A stretch of 64,000 bases of DNA from Bubalus kerabau (Eukaryota > Chordata > Mammalia > Artiodactyla > Bovidae). Shown here piece by piece: positions 11,382-22,588 of this stretch. Below the pieces are notes generated by a model that worked only from the letters and a program-made list of their open reading frames with translations, searched no databases and was not told the DNA's origin. The stretch lies in the NCBI RefSeq assembly GCF_029407905.1, contig NC_073642.1:8928001-8992000 (forward strand), given 5' to 3'. The position numbers and the translations under genes were made by a program. Position 1 is the stretch's first letter, and the number at the start of each line of letters is the position of its first letter.

Positions 11382-11683
11382 TGCTATGGTCCGAATGTCT
11401 GTGTCACCCACCAAATTTATATGCTGAAATCCTAAACCAGGTGATAGGGTTGGGATGTGGGGCGTTTGGAATGTGCTTACGTCTTGAGGGTGGGGCTCTT
11501 TCAAATGGGATTAGCGCCCTTATCAAAGAGACCCCAGAGGCCTCCCTTTCCCCTTCTGCCACGTAAGGACACAGTGAGAAGTTGGCTGTCTGTGGCCCGG
11601 AAGGCTCTCATCGGAACCTGACCGTGATCTCAGACTTCCAGCCTCCACAAGTGTGAGAAGTAAACTTGTATTGTCATACATGG
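11382..11683 (+). mobile_element. MST/MLT1-type LTR (ERVL-MaLR), solo
   Basis: GCTATGGTCCGAATGTCTGTG, GCTGAAATCCTAAACC, GGGATTAGCGCCCTTAT, CCACGTAAGGACACAGTGAG and CTTCCAGCCTCCACAAG follow the MST LTR order. No internal retroviral sequence is present. Confidence 0.8.
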
Positions 11684-12064
11684 TGTTCTGTCACAGCTGC
11701 ATGGATGGATGAAGACACGGCCCTTGAGTGGTTGCCTGATGCTGCTCACATCTGGGGTGCTGCTCATGGTGTGTTTGGTCCTGGCCTGGTGGTCTGTCTT
11801 GCTCCTGCTGAGCAATGTCTTCTGTCCTGGGTCCCTGGTGTCAAGTGTCTGCTGAATAAATGAATAAATCACCTCCTTCCCATCTCAAAGTGCTGAATGA
11901 GGCTCACTCTGTTAAGATCTTTCCTGTTGGCCTCTCTGTGCTCATCAGTGTTTTGCCTGGTCAGCTCCTCACCTCTCCTCTCAACTCTGTCTTCCCTACT
12001 CTGCCAGCCTTCTCAGGGCCTGCTCCTGGCTCTGTCATCCATCTCTCTGTCCATTCTGCCCCTG

Positions 12065-12245
12065 GAGTATAGTGGTTAGAGCAGGCGCTCTAAAACCTGT
12101 GAGACCCAGTTCATGTCCAGTCCCAACACTGCTGTTTGCAGGCACTTGACTTTGAGTTTCCTAACCCCTCTGAGCCTCACCTGAGGGGAAAAAAAAAAAA
12201 AACAAACCAGGTGCTTGGTAGGTGCTTGGACATGTGGTTCTGGAA
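12065..12245 (+). repeat. MIR SINE
   Basis: TAGTGGTTAGAGCAGGCGCT, CCCAACACTGCTG, TTTCCTAACCCCTCTGAGCC and, after an A-run (about 12190-12203), CAGGTGCTTGGTAGGTGCTT. Confidence 0.8.
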
Positions 12246-13299
12246 AATATTATTACTTTAAATCAGTAACAGTATCGTGTTCCTCTCCTCCTCGGAAGCA
12301 TGGTGGCCACTGATGGTCTGTAGGGTGTGGCCCCAGAGGCCTCCATGGCTGGAGGTGCTTCATGTCCCAGGTGCTGTCTCCTCCTCCAGGTTGTAGATGT
12401 CTTAAGCCAGAGTCTAACTTGCATTCCTCTGGTGGCTTTATCATGTGCTCTGTTCACAATAGCTACTCAGCATGTGGGTTGGATGACCATGTGCTTCAGA
12501 ATTGTGGCCTCTGGAGGGCCCTGAACCACCCTACTGCTCCCCTAACCTCGGTGCTGGCACATGAGGAGGCCCAGCAAGCAGGGCACGTGGGCCACCGTCC
12601 CCCGCCAATGTCACAGATCCTTGCAGTGCTGCTCCTTGCTCCTTCAAGTCCTTCTCAGGAGAGCTCCCCACTGCCACAGCCCCGCCCCGTGCAAGGTGAC
12701 GGGTGGCAACCAGCTCTCCCTCACCCAACTTTTAAAAGGTGATTGTTTTATTTAAAGATATTTAAATAAAAAAGGATTTAGCTCCATTAAGAAATCTTTG
12801 GCAAGGTGAAAGGTTTAAAAATCTTGGGAGCTTCTGGGCAGGTGAAAGTGTGTGCCTTGATCAGGTATGGTTGTCCTCACAAGCCTGGGAGGAGGAAGCC
12901 AGGAACATGATGGTCAGCTAAAGCTCCCTGATGGAAAAGGACCGAGCGTGGTGGGGAGGAACGTGTCCACACTCACACTGGGAGGTGGCGGACAGGATGG
13001 TAGTGGTCAAGGTGGAGAAGAAAGGCAGACATTTCCCATGCAAACCAGAACAGGAAGTTTGGCAAGGGAGCTCCCAGGAAGAAACAGAGTGTTAGCAAGA
13101 GCTTCCATTGTGTCCCTGACAAAAGCCAGCAAATAACAAGGGCTTTTCATACTTCTTTGGAATCCCAGAGCAACACTTGAAGCAGGTGGAGGAAGTCTTT
13201 GGAAATGACTGACACTTTGGGTAAAGCAGTTGAGTGAAGTGAGCTCTTTCACCAAAACTGTGTAAAGGCTAGGTTAAGAGGCTGTTGAGGGCTCCATAC
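12246..13299. other. No recognisable feature
   Basis: Nothing nameable apart from AT-rich sequence around 12735-12790. Confidence 0.45.
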
Positions 13300-13400
13300 A
13301 ACAGACGGGGGACCCAAGGTGGGGCAGGGGGTGAAGGTCATGCAGCTAGTAATTGAAGAAGCTGGACGCTGAGCCCCGCCTGGCACTGAGCCCTGTCTTC
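13300..13400 (+). repeat. MIR-like fragment
   Basis: GGTCATGCAGCTAGTAATTG and GCTGGACGCTGAGCCC resemble the MIR segment AGGTCACACAGCTAGTAAG...GAACCCAG. Short and diverged. Confidence 0.45.
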
Positions 13401-13611
13401 TCTCATACAAGGTCCACAGGGCCGTGTCCAAAATGCTTCCTGTTTCCTCTCTCTGTCGGCACTGGTTTATGTTTGTAGAGGTGGCGTCTGTGAAGAGTGA
13501 AAGTTACGTGCTGAGATTTATTTCTCGGCATGTGGATGTCCGTTTGTTACAGCATCGTTTGTTAGAAAGACTATCTGTGTTCTCCTGTGTTGCATTTGCT
13601 CTTCTGTCATG

Positions 13612-13731
13612 CGTGTGTGCTCAGTCGTGTCTAACTCTTTGTGACCCCATGAACTATAGCCCCCCAGGCTCCTCTGTCCATGGGATTCTGCATGCAAGAA
13701 TACCAGAGGGGGTTGCCAGTTCCTTCTCCAG
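13612..13731 (-). mobile_element. BovA monomer SINE
   Basis: CTCAGTCGTGTCTAACTCTT through TTGCCAGTTCCTTCTCCAG. Nested in the antisense L1. Confidence 0.85.
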
Positions 13732-14202
13732 CGCCTCTGTCAAAGTTGACTACGTAGAAGTTGACTACATTCATGTAGGTCTGTTTCTGGGCTCTACATT
13801 CTGTTGCATTGGTCTGTCTGTTCCCTTGATGTTGTACTGTCTGGGTTACTGCAATCTGGAAGTTGGGTAGTGTCCATTCTCCAGGTTTGTTCTCTTCTAG
13901 TATTGTCTTTTGCCTCTCTTTGTAAACCTCAGAATCATTTCAGGTAAATCCACAAAATAACTTCTTGGAATTTTCATTTGGACTGTATTGTGTCTATACG
14001 TCAAGTTGGGAAGAACTGGCATTTTGATACTATTGAAGCTTGCTATTCAAGAACACAGAATATCTCTTTATTTAGTTTTTCTTTGATTTTGTTCATCAGA
14101 GTTTTGTAAATAATTTTCCTTGTATAGCTTTTATACATATTTCTTAGATTATATAAATGAAAATATTTCATTTTGTATAAGCCTAAGTATCTCATTTTTG
14201 GG

Positions 14203-14936
14203 GGGTGCTAATGATGAAAGTGAAAGAGGGGAATGAAAAAGTTGGCTTAAAGCTCAACATTCAGAAAACTAAGATCATGGCATCTGGTCCCATTGCTTCA
14301 TGGCAAATAGATGGGGAAACAGTGGAAACAGTGTTAGACTTTATTTTTTGGGCTCCGAAATCACTGCAGATGGTGACTGCAGCCATGAAATTAAAAGACG
14401 CTTACTCCTTGGAAGGAAAGTTTTGACCAACCTAGATAGCATATTCAAAACCAGAGACATTACTTTGCCAAAAAACGTCCATCTAGTCAAGGCTATGGTT
14501 TTTCCAGTGGTCATGTATGAATGTGAGAGTTGGATTGTGAAGAAAGCTGAGCGCCGAAGAATTGATGCTTTTGAACTGTGGTGTTGGAGAAGACTCTTGA
14601 GAGTCCCTTGGACTGCAAGGAGATCCAACCAGTCCATCCTAAAGGAGACCGGTCCTGGGTGTTCATTGGAAGGACTGATGCTAAAGCTGAAATTCCAATA
14701 CTTTGGCCACCTCATGTGAAGAGTTGACTCATTGGAAAAGACCCTGATGCTGGGAAGGACTGGGGGCAGGAGGAGAAGGGGACGACAGAGGATGAGATGG
14801 CTGGATGGCATCACTGACTCGATGAACATGAGTTTGGGTGAACTCTGGGAATTGGTGATGGACAGGGAGGCCTGGCGTGCTGTGATAAATGGGGTCGCAA
14901 AGAGTCAGACACGACTGAGCGACTGAACTGAACTGA
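14203..14936 (+). mobile_element. BovB (RTE) LINE 3' fragment
   Basis: A 5'-truncated BovB. It encodes remnants of the reverse transcriptase C-terminal part (frames containing KLNIQKTKIMASGPIASWQI and YECESWIVKKAERRRIDAFE) with frameshifts, and ends in the BovB tail ACTGAACTGAACTGAA. It lies inside an L1 whose sequence continues on both sides (GGGTGCTAATG | TAAATGGTATTG). Confidence 0.92.
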
Positions 14937-15245
14937 ATGTAAATGGTATTGTTTGTAATTTCAAATTCCACTTGTCTGTTGCTGGCATGTAGGGAAGTGA
15001 TGGGCTTCTACACATTAGCCGTGTTTGCTGCAACCTTGCTATAATCGATGTTTGCCCCTCTGCCTCGCCCATGTTTAAGCCTCGCCCAGCACACTGCTTG
15101 AGGTGTCCTGAGTGTGGCCTTGGATTTGCACGGCTCTGTGCCTCTTCTCGAGGGTTACCCTGCCCTCCCCTGTCGTCTCTGCCTGTTCTGACGCCTTACC
15201 CGGCGATCCAGAACCTGATCTGGCTAACTTCCTGTGGATGCTTTC

Positions 15246-15797
15246 CCAGTTCAGTTCAGTTCAGCCGCTCAGTTGTGTCCGACTCTTTGTGACCCCATGG
15301 ACTGCAGCATGCCAGGCTTCCCTGTCCATCACCAACTCCCAGAGTTTACTCAAACTCATGTCTATCGAGTCAGTGATGCCATCCAACCATTTCATCCGCT
15401 GTCATCCCTTTCTCCTCCCACCTTCAATCTTTCCCAGCATCGGGGTCTTTTCCAATGAGTCAGTTCTTTGTATCAGGTGGCCAAAGTATTGGCGCTTCAG
15501 CTTCAGCATCAGTCCTTCCAATGAGTATCCATGACTGATTTCCTTTAGGATGAACTGGTTGGATCTCCTTGCTGTCCAAGGGACTCTCAAGAGTCTTTTC
15601 CAACACTGCAGTTCAAAAGCATCAATTCTTCGGTGCTCAGCTTTCTTTATAGTCCAACTCTCACACCCATACATGCCTACTGGAAAAACCATAGCTTTGA
15701 CTAGATGGACGTTTTTTGGCAAAGTAATGTCTCTGTTTTTTAATATGCTATCTAGGTTGATCATAGCTTTCCTTCCAAGGAGCAAGCGTCTTCTAAT
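15246..15797 (-). mobile_element. BovB LINE 3' fragment
   Basis: Starts with the tail AGTTCAGTTCAGTTCAG and ends at AGGAGCAAGCGTCTTCTAAT, reverse orientation. The 5' truncation falls in the RT C-terminal region. Confidence 0.92.
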
Positions 15798-17449
15798 TTC
15801 CCAGCCCCTCAGCAGAACTGACCCCTCTTCTGGGTCCTCTGGACTCTGGCTCCCAGCTTGATTCCAGCGTCTATCACGTCCTGCTCCATATTGCAGCAGC
15901 TTGTTTAACTCTCTCTTCTCTGCAGGCTACTGACTCCCAGGGGCAAGGATGCAGACTTACTCAGCGGCCTCTGGGGAGCTGGGCCATTTGTGCGTCCGGG
16001 AACTCAGCCCCAGCTGGTAGAATTCAGTTCATCCTGCTGAGCCTTGATGAAGCCAGGCCACTGGGAGTCAGTCAGCCTCACTGTCTTAACTTGTTTGGGA
16101 AACCTTGGGGTGTCACAGAATACAGTCCATTACTGGCATCTTCTTTGTGGTCACCTGTCACTCGGGGGGAGATGGGCACTAAATCAGAGCAGTGAGGCTG
16201 GCCCTGTCACCCACAGTGACCTGTTGATTGCTGACACCATGGCTCAGCCTTTTGCAGGGGTCCAGTCTCCCAGGTCCTACGTGGTAGAGAGCCAGAGGGT
16301 TCTGATCAGGATTCTATTTGTCTTTTAAAAGTACAGTTGTGCGGTTTCTACTGTGCCTCTCGGAAACTGCTGGCCCCAGTGTCTCGGACGTGATGCCCCG
16401 AGGCTGGCTCTGCGGTGGCTGCCTGTCCCCCGAGGGTCCACCTTTTGTCCTTGCTGAACTAGGAACAGCCTCTCTCCAAGGGCTCTGTCCCATTCCTCCT
16501 GCCTGTCTCCTCTTGACTAGGTCGCAGGCTTTTCTGATCAAAAGCTGCTGTTCTTTGGAAGGCTGATTCTCTTTTTCAAGAGTCATTTTGGAGACAATGC
16601 ATTTTAAGCCTATTAAATTTGATCAGACGTCACCTTCATTGTTATGTATACTTAACAGCTTAAGACTAGTTTTGAAAAAAAAATTCAATCTATTCTGTGA
16701 CAACTTGTGTGGCTAATTAATGCTCTGCAGTGCACCGTGAAACTTTGCAAGGCACCACACAAACACCAAGTCGTAAGACATTTCCTGTTTGAAACTGTCT
16801 CAGTAAATCGAGCATCTGTATTACAAGTAATACACCATATTAGTAAATGGAACATCTTTTATTGATTCACCTTGTTAAGCAGGAAAATAATCCTTATGGT
16901 TTTATAAGCCTCCTGCAAGTTCTAGTAGGTGCCATTTGGAGCATGAATTTAGTTGAATAAATGAAGGCAGATGTCAAGCATTTAATTGGCCCTTCTCTCT
17001 CTCAGTCGGCTCTATCAATTTGAGAACTATTGTTGGAGAAGACAAAATTCACCACTGGTATGAAACTGACAGTGAATTAGATGCTATTGGGTTTTGGAAA
17101 GAAGGAACTGGTTGTGCAGAGTTAGTGCTCAATCATAGCTAATGTCATCACTTGGTCTTAAGTTCCTCCAAGAGCAGAGAGGAATAGGGAGGAAGGTGGT
17201 GGCAGCTTAACTCGATTGCCGCGCAAAATTTGTTTTAAAGTCTTGAGCCTGACGTTAAATGTTCAAGGGACTTTTGTTTTCCACTCTGGGTTGTTTTTTC
17301 CTTCAATTCTCCAGCTAAAAAGGTTTGACTGGGAAGATGTATTTTTTTTTTTTTTTTATCTTGTGGTTCCTGGACCCCTGGAGGCTCAGATACCTGTCTT
17401 GAGAAGCAGGTATAGAAATGGCAATATAAGTAGTATAAAAAGATAGTGG
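15798..17449. other. No nameable feature; T-run at 17341-17358
   Basis: Mostly unique-looking sequence, AT-rich from 16560. A splice-like CTCTCTCTCAG occurs near 17004, but the following frames stop quickly. One long T homopolymer. Confidence 0.45.
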
Positions 17450-17549
17450 AGGAGGACTGAACTATGGTGCATTCAGACAGTGGAATATTTTAGCACTGAA
17501 TACAGTGCTGGAAATCATTTTGAGCTATGAAATATCTATGAAAAGACAT

Positions 17550-17761
17550 GTGTGCTCAGTCGTGTCTGACTCTTTGTGACCCCTTGGACTGTAGCCGCCC
17601 AGGCTGCTCTTGTCCATGGAATTTTTCAGGCGAGGATACTGGAGTGGGTTGCTGTGCCCTCCTCCAGGGGATCTTCCTGACCCAGGGATGGAACATGCGT
17701 GTCTTGTGTCTCCCGCATTGGCAGGCAGATTCTTGACCACTAGCACCAGCTGGGAAGCCCC
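17550..17761 (-). mobile_element. Bov-tA SINE (first insertion in L1)
   Basis: Reverse orientation, ending GCTGGGAAGCCCC. Flanked by ATGAAAAGACAT (17538-17549) and ATGAACAGACAT (17762-17773), a target duplication with one mismatch. Confidence 0.9.
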
Positions 17762-17773
17762 ATGAACAGACAT

Positions 17774-18089
17774 GGGAAAGTGAAAGTTGCTCAGTCGTGT
17801 CTGACTCTTTGCGACCCCATGGACTATACAGTCCATGGAATTCTCCAGGCCAGAATACTGGAGCGGGTAGCTTTTCCCTTCTCCAGGGGATCTTCCCAAC
17901 CCAGGGATTGAACCCAGGTCTCCCTCATTGCAGGCAGATTTTTTACCAGCTGAGCCACAAGGGAAGCCCAAGAATACTGGAGTGGGTAGCCTATCCCTTC
18001 TCCAGGGGATCTTCCCCACCCAGGAATTGAACCGGGGTCTCCTGCATTGTAGGTGGATTCTTTACCAACTGAGCAATGAGGAAAGCCCC
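17774..18089 (-). mobile_element. Bov-tA tandem SINE (second insertion, same target)
   Basis: A BovA part plus two tRNA-like heads (GAGCCACAAGGGAAGCCC and GAGCAATGAGGAAAGCCCC). Flanked by an exact ATGAACAGACAT at 17762-17773 and 18090-18101. Confidence 0.9.
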
Positions 18090-18128
18090 ATGAACAGACA
18101 TAGAGCAAATTTAAACGCATTTCACTGT

Positions 18129-18350
18129 GAGTTCAGTCGATCAGTTGTGTCTGGCTCTTTGCGACCCTGTGGACTGCGGCACGCCAGGCTTCCCTGTCCG
18201 TCACCAACTCCCGGAGCTTACTCAAACTAATGTCCATTGGGTCAGTGATGCCATCCAACCATTTCATTCTCTGTTGTCCCCTTCTCCTCCCATCTTCAAT
18301 CTTTCCCAGCATCAGGGTCTTTTCCAATGAGTCAGTTCTTTGCATCAGGA
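18129..18350 (-). mobile_element. BovB LINE 3' tail
   Basis: GAGTTCAGTCGATCAGTTGT through GAGTCAGTTCTTTGCATCAGG. A short truncated copy nested in the L1. Confidence 0.9.
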
Positions 18351-18789
18351 AGAAACTAATCTGAAAACGCTACATACTGTATGACTCCAACTACATGACC
18401 TTCTGGAAAAGGCAAAACTATGGAGACAGGAAAAAGATCAGTGGTTGCCAGGGGTTGGAGGTAGTAAGAAGGGATGAGCAGGCAGAGCACAGACAGCTTT
18501 CAGGGCAATGAAAATACTCTGTGTGATATCGTAGTGATAGGTACGTGTGATGATACATTTGTCAAAACCCATAAAATGTACAAGAGTGAACCCTGATGGA
18601 AACGTCGGGTGATCATGAAGTGTCGGTTTAGGTCCATCGGTTGTAACGAGTGTCCCACGCTGGTGGGAGATGATGATAACAAGGGTTGTGTGTCCGGGGA
18701 GGGGGAATATGGGAAATCTCTGTTCGCTCCTCTCAATTTTGCCATAAACCTAAAACTTCTCTTTTAAAAGCACTTAACTTTCTTTTAAA

Positions 18790-19132
18790 AATAATTTTGT
18801 TCATTTATTTCTGGCTGTGCTGGGTCTTTGTTGCTGCAAGGGTTTTTCTCTAGTTGAGGAGAGTGGGGGCTGTTCTCTCGCTGTGGTGGGCAGGCTTCTC
18901 ATTGTGGTGGCTTCTCCTGTTGCAGAGCATGGGCTCCCGGGCATGCAGGCTTCAGTAGCTGCAGCACGTGGGCTCCGTGGTTGTGGCTCCTGGGCTCCAG
19001 AGCACAGGCTCAATAGCTATGGTGCAGGGGCTTAGTTGCCCTGCAGCATTTGGGGTCTTCCTGGATCAGGGAACAAACCCATGTCTCCTACATTGGCGGG
19101 CAGACTCTTCACCACTGAGCCACCAGGGGAGC
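18790..19132 (-). mobile_element. CHR-type cetartiodactyl SINE
   Basis: TTCTGGCTGTGCTGGGTCTT through the tRNA-like head GAGCCACCAGGGGAGCC in reverse. The direct repeat CCTAAAACTTCTCTT flanks it at 18749-18763 and 19133-19147. Confidence 0.85.
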
Positions 19133-19653
19133 CCTAAAACTTCTCTTAAAAAACAATCTTTAAAAAAAAAAACAAAAAAAAACAATCTTTTAAAAAAAAT
19201 TGCCAGAAAGCAGCCAAAGTGACTTTAGTGTTTTAAAATGTGATTTTTAAGCCACGAAAGGAGAGTTGCCTTGTTGGGAGATAAGAGGCAGAGGCCATGA
19301 CTGGATTTGCCTTTGGAGCAGCCCCTTAGGATGGAAAGACTGGCAGGGGAGACTGGGACAGGGGACGGGTGGGGACAGACCAGCGGGCATCCAGGGGTCT
19401 AGGGGGTGGATCCTGTCAGGAGGCAGCAGGTGGGATGATGGGGCCTGGCGGCTGCAGCAGGAGCAAGGAGGAACTGGAGTGTTAATTAGCAGATGCTGGG
19501 TGCCCCTACCTGCCTGGCCCTGTGCTGCGTGTTTCACATCTGATCCTCATCCGAACTTGTCAGCCACCTTGGCTGATCAGCCTGGGTAGTTCTGATGAGA
19601 AGCTGGGCCTGGTGAGTTTGAGGGTGTCCCAGGATCACCTCTACTAAGCAGCA

Positions 19654-19861
19654 GGTGTTAGTCGTTCAGTCATGTCTGATTCTTTACAAATCCATGGACT
19701 GTAGCCTGCCAGGCTCCTCTGCCCGTGGTATTCTCCAGGCGAGAATACTGGAGTGGGTAACCATTCCCTTCTCCGGGGGATTTTCCTGACCCAGGGATCA
19801 AACTCGGGTCTCCTGCATTGCAGGTAGATTCTTTATTGTCTGAGCCACCAGGGAAGCCCCC
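19654..19861 (-). mobile_element. Bov-tA SINE
   Basis: TTAGTCGTTCAGTCATGTCT through GAGCCACCAGGGAAGCCCCC. Confidence 0.9.
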
Positions 19862-20054
19862 ATGTCCAAACTCAGAGTGGGTGGAATCAACAGGTCTCAG
19901 TGATTGTCTCAGAACGTGGGGGCAGGAGTAGGGTGGGAGAGATGTCTCTACCCTCCCTCTCATGTAGGTCCTAGCCCCAGAGTTCTCTTACCCAAAGACC
20001 CGCACCACCCCTGCACAATTTCCCCATCTACAACTGACCCATCTTGGAAAGAAC

Positions 20055-20240
20055 ATTAAGCTTGGAGTCCCGGGTCTGAGGGCAGGACCTGACCTCAGCC
20101 CTCCTTGCTGGTTGCCTTTCCTTCTCAGAATGTCAGTGTCCTCAGAAGAATGCAGATGTCAATTTCATTGTGAGAATGAAAGAAAAGCATGTAAAAGAAG
20201 CCAATGCCAAACCCAGCACCCAGGATAATGAGGGGTCATT
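20055..20240 (+). repeat. MIR-like SINE
   Basis: GGAGTCCCGGGTCTGAGGGC, GTTGCCTTTCCTTCTCAG, ATTGTGAGAATGAAAG and AACCCAGCACCCAGGATAAT fit a diverged MIR. Confidence 0.6.
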
Positions 20241-20624
20241 CCATGCCCTTAGACAATGTTGGGTTTGCCTAAATTTGCAGAGTTCCAAATTGGGTCATAT
20301 AGTTGGACTTAAAAAAAAAAAATGTAATTCTCACCCTTGAATTTGTTGGTCCTACCGTGTAGCCTCTTGCACCCAACAGCACTGAGGTACATCCTGTGTT
20401 GGGGTTGTTAACAGGCCATCTCTGCAGACAGCTCTGAAGTCCTTTCAGGTGAGAGTGGTCGCTCTGTCCTGGTGAGTGCTCTCAGACAACTCATCCTAGA
20501 AACATCATTTCTTTTTCTCACACATAAACTTTCCTTTGCATCTTGACAGTGGCTGCAAGCTGATAAAACTGCCCCTTTGATGGCCATGTGCACCTCATCA
20601 TTTTCTCTTGGCTTTCTCTTTCAG

Positions 20625-20710
20625 TTGTTGCTGTTTATGTGAAGCAGTCCTGGTGGACCACTGAAGATGTACTAAGAACCTCTGATCCTTCAAGAGAAGG
20701 TCTGATGAAG
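20625..20710 (+). CDS. FAM169B: FAM169B coding exon, first visible (partial gene)
   Basis: An 86-nt internal exon. It is preceded by a pyrimidine tract and the acceptor TTTCTCTTTCAG (AG at 20623-20624) and followed by the donor ATGAAG|GTGAGG at 20711. The first two bases complete a codon from an unseen upstream exon; the remaining 28 codons are open and end in phase 0. The peptide contains VAVYVKQSWWTTEDVLRTSD and then PSREGLMK. The WW pair and the SREGL motif match my recollection of the N-terminal third of FAM169A (DQWW...PSREGL), so the assignment to the FAM169 family is by paralogue recall, and to member B by exons 3-4. The exon encoding the extreme N-terminus was not found in 1-20600. 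The function is poorly known: FAM169A is reported as a soluble lamin-associated protein. Splice sites and frame are intact. Confidence 0.85.
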
Positions 20711-20804
20711 GTGAGGCATTGCAAATTTAAGTGGATATTGTGATTGTAAGTGTTTATAAAGGTCAGCATACTTATTATCATGTTAGTAAGTTAGTCTACT
20801 CCTG

Positions 20805-21228
20805 TGGATTCATTTTATAGGACTGCTCTAACAAAGTGCCAGCAGACTGGGTGGTTTAAACAACAGACATGTGTTATTTCCTAGTCCCAGAGGCTGGAAG
20901 TCCAAAAGCACAGTGTTGGCGGGGTTGGTTTCTTCCAAGGCTGGTGAGGGAATCTGTTCCAGGCCTGTCTCCTAACTTCAGCTTTCCTTGGCTTCTCAGC
21001 AGTGCTCTCCCTGTATCTTCCCACCCTCATCCCTCTGTCCCTGTCTGGCTCTGTCCAAATTCCCCCTTTCTCTATGGACACCTGTCATGTTGGATTAGGG
21101 CCCACCCTAATGACCTCATCTTGATGTGGTCAAGACCCTTTTTCCAAATAAATCACATTCACAGCACTGGGGGTTAGTACTTTAATATCTTTTTGGTGGG
21201 CACTGTTCCATCTATAACACCCCATCTT
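20805..21228 (-). mobile_element. MLT1A-type LTR (ERVL-MaLR)
   Basis: ACAAAGTGCCAGCAGACTGG, GAGGCTGGAAGTCC, GGATTAGGGCCCACCCTAAT and ACTGGGGGTTAGTACTTTAA, the antisense MLT1A order. Same family as 49376-49748 in this window and the reverse of 55630-56060. Confidence 0.85.
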
Positions 21229-21396
21229 CAAGAAAAATAGTGTTAATGGCTATATGTAACAGGTATCTGTCTATTGGTAAATCTCTCTTGCCTTCTTGAG
21301 TGGCCTCTTCTGTCTTAATTCTGAAACATTAATCCACATCATCTCTCTAGTGTGTAGGGAAGTTTTATTACATTCCAGTAGATTTATTGGTACTTT

Positions 21397-21667
21397 TCGG
21401 AGAAGGCAATGGCACCCCATTCCAGTACTCTTGCCTGGAAAACCCCATGGATGGAGGAGCCTGGTAGGCGGCAGTCCATGGGGTCACTAAGAGTCAGACA
21501 TGACTGAGCAACTTCACTTTCACTTTTCACTTTCATGCACTGGAGAAGGAAATGGCAACCCACTCCAGTGTTATTGCCTGGAGAGTCCCAGGGATGGAGA
21601 AGCCTGATAGGCTGCTGTCTATGGGGTTGCACAGAGTCGGACACGATTGAAGCGACTTAGCAGCAGC
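21397..21667 (+). mobile_element. BovA2 SINE dimer
   Basis: GGAGAAGGCAATGGCACCCC through GAAGCGACTTAGCAGCAGCA with the TTCACTTTCACTTTTCAC linker. Confidence 0.93.
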
Positions 21668-21668
21668 A

Positions 21669-21850
21669 TGAGTTAGACACTGTGCTAGATGCTAGCCTGT
21701 GTATTACCTAGACTTTTGACAGGGATTATCTGACTTCAAAATCTTTAAGGTATTTGCTTTGTAGACAAAGAAGTTGAAGCTGAGCCACATAGCTAGTAAG
21801 GGATTTAACTGGACACAAACTCGAGCCTCTCTGATGGCAGGCCTGGTGGG
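21669..21850. repeat. MIR/L2-like ancient repeat
   Basis: GACACTGTGCTAGATGCTAG, GAAGTTGAAGCTGAGCCACA and TAGCTAGTAAGGGATTTAAC follow the conserved MIR-family order. Confidence 0.6.
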
Positions 21851-22149
21851 CTTTGAGGTGCTGTGGCTTTATAGAGACTGAGGATGGCAAGGGTAAAGTT
21901 TCCCAGTGGCTAAGGATGTTCAGCATCTTTTCATGTACTTTTTGTCCATTTTGGGGAAAGTAGCTATTAAAATCCTTGGCCCACTTTTTAATTGGATTGA
22001 CTTTTTACTGTTGAGTTGTAAGAGTTTTTCCATATTATAGATGCAAGCTCTTATTGCATATATTGTTAGCAAATATTTCTCCCCTTTCTATGGGTTATCT
22101 TTTTCAAGTATGTTTCAAGGTTACACTTCCACCAGCTTTGTTGAGGTAT

Positions 22150-22372
22150 AAGGTGGCACAAATGGTAAAGAAACTCCCTGCCAATACAGGAGACGTAAGA
22201 GACATGGGTTCAATCCCTGGGCTGGGAAGATCCCCTGGAGACGGGCATGGCAACTCACTCCAGTATTCTTGCCTGGAGAATCCCATGGACAGAGGACCCT
22301 GACGGGCTACGGTCCGCAGGGTCACGGAGAGTCAGACATGACTGAAGTGACTTAGCACACGTGCATGCAATT
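22150..22372 (+). mobile_element. Bov-tA SINE
   Basis: AAGGTGGCACAAATGGTAAA through GACTGAAGTGACTTAGCACA. Inserted in the antisense L1. Confidence 0.88.
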
Positions 22373-22399
22373 GACATATAACACTGTGTAAGTTTAAGG

Positions 22400-22588
22400 A
22401 GGGCTCAATGGTAGAGAATTGCCTGCCAAGACATGGGTTCAGTACTTGGGTCTGGAGGATCCCCTGGAGGAGGAAATGGCAACCCACTCCAGTATTCTGG
22501 CCTGGGAAATCCCATGGAAAGAGGAGCCTGGTGGGCTACAGTCTATGGAGTTGCAAAAAAGTCATATACGACTTAGCGAGTAAAGAAC
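22400..22588 (+). mobile_element. Bov-tA SINE with 10-bp target duplication
   Basis: AGGGCTCAATGGTAGAGAAT through ACTTAGCGAGTAAAGAAC. Direct repeat AAGTTTAAGG at 22390-22399 and 22589-22598. Confidence 0.9.

Larger units (their letters stand above)
13480..15052 (-). mobile_element. Old L1 ORF2 region, antisense, split by BovA and BovB
   Basis: Three blocks read as one antisense L1: about 13480-13611 (TGTGGATGTCCGTTTGTTAC), 13732-14202 (GATACTATTGAAGCTTGCTA) and 14937-15052 (TTTGTAATTTCAAATTCCAC and TGCAACCTTGCTATAATCG). They are contiguous once the two younger elements are removed. Confidence 0.8.
17450..18770 (+). mobile_element. Old L1 ORF2 end and 3' UTR, split by three insertions
   Basis: Blocks 17450-17549 (ACAGTGGAATATTTTAGCAC), 18102-18128 and 18351-18770 (CATACTGTATGACTCCAACT, GGTTGCCAGGGGTTGG) form one sense L1. 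Two Bov-tA SINEs and one BovB tail interrupt it. Confidence 0.8.

Noticed and set aside
14205..14936. Open frames resembling reverse transcriptase
   Set aside because: These are BovB 3' remnants with frameshifts, not a host gene; reported as mobile elements.
17004..17100. Possible exon after CTCTCTCTCAG
   Set aside because: No frame matches the missing FAM169B N-terminus and stops follow within a few codons in the needed phase.
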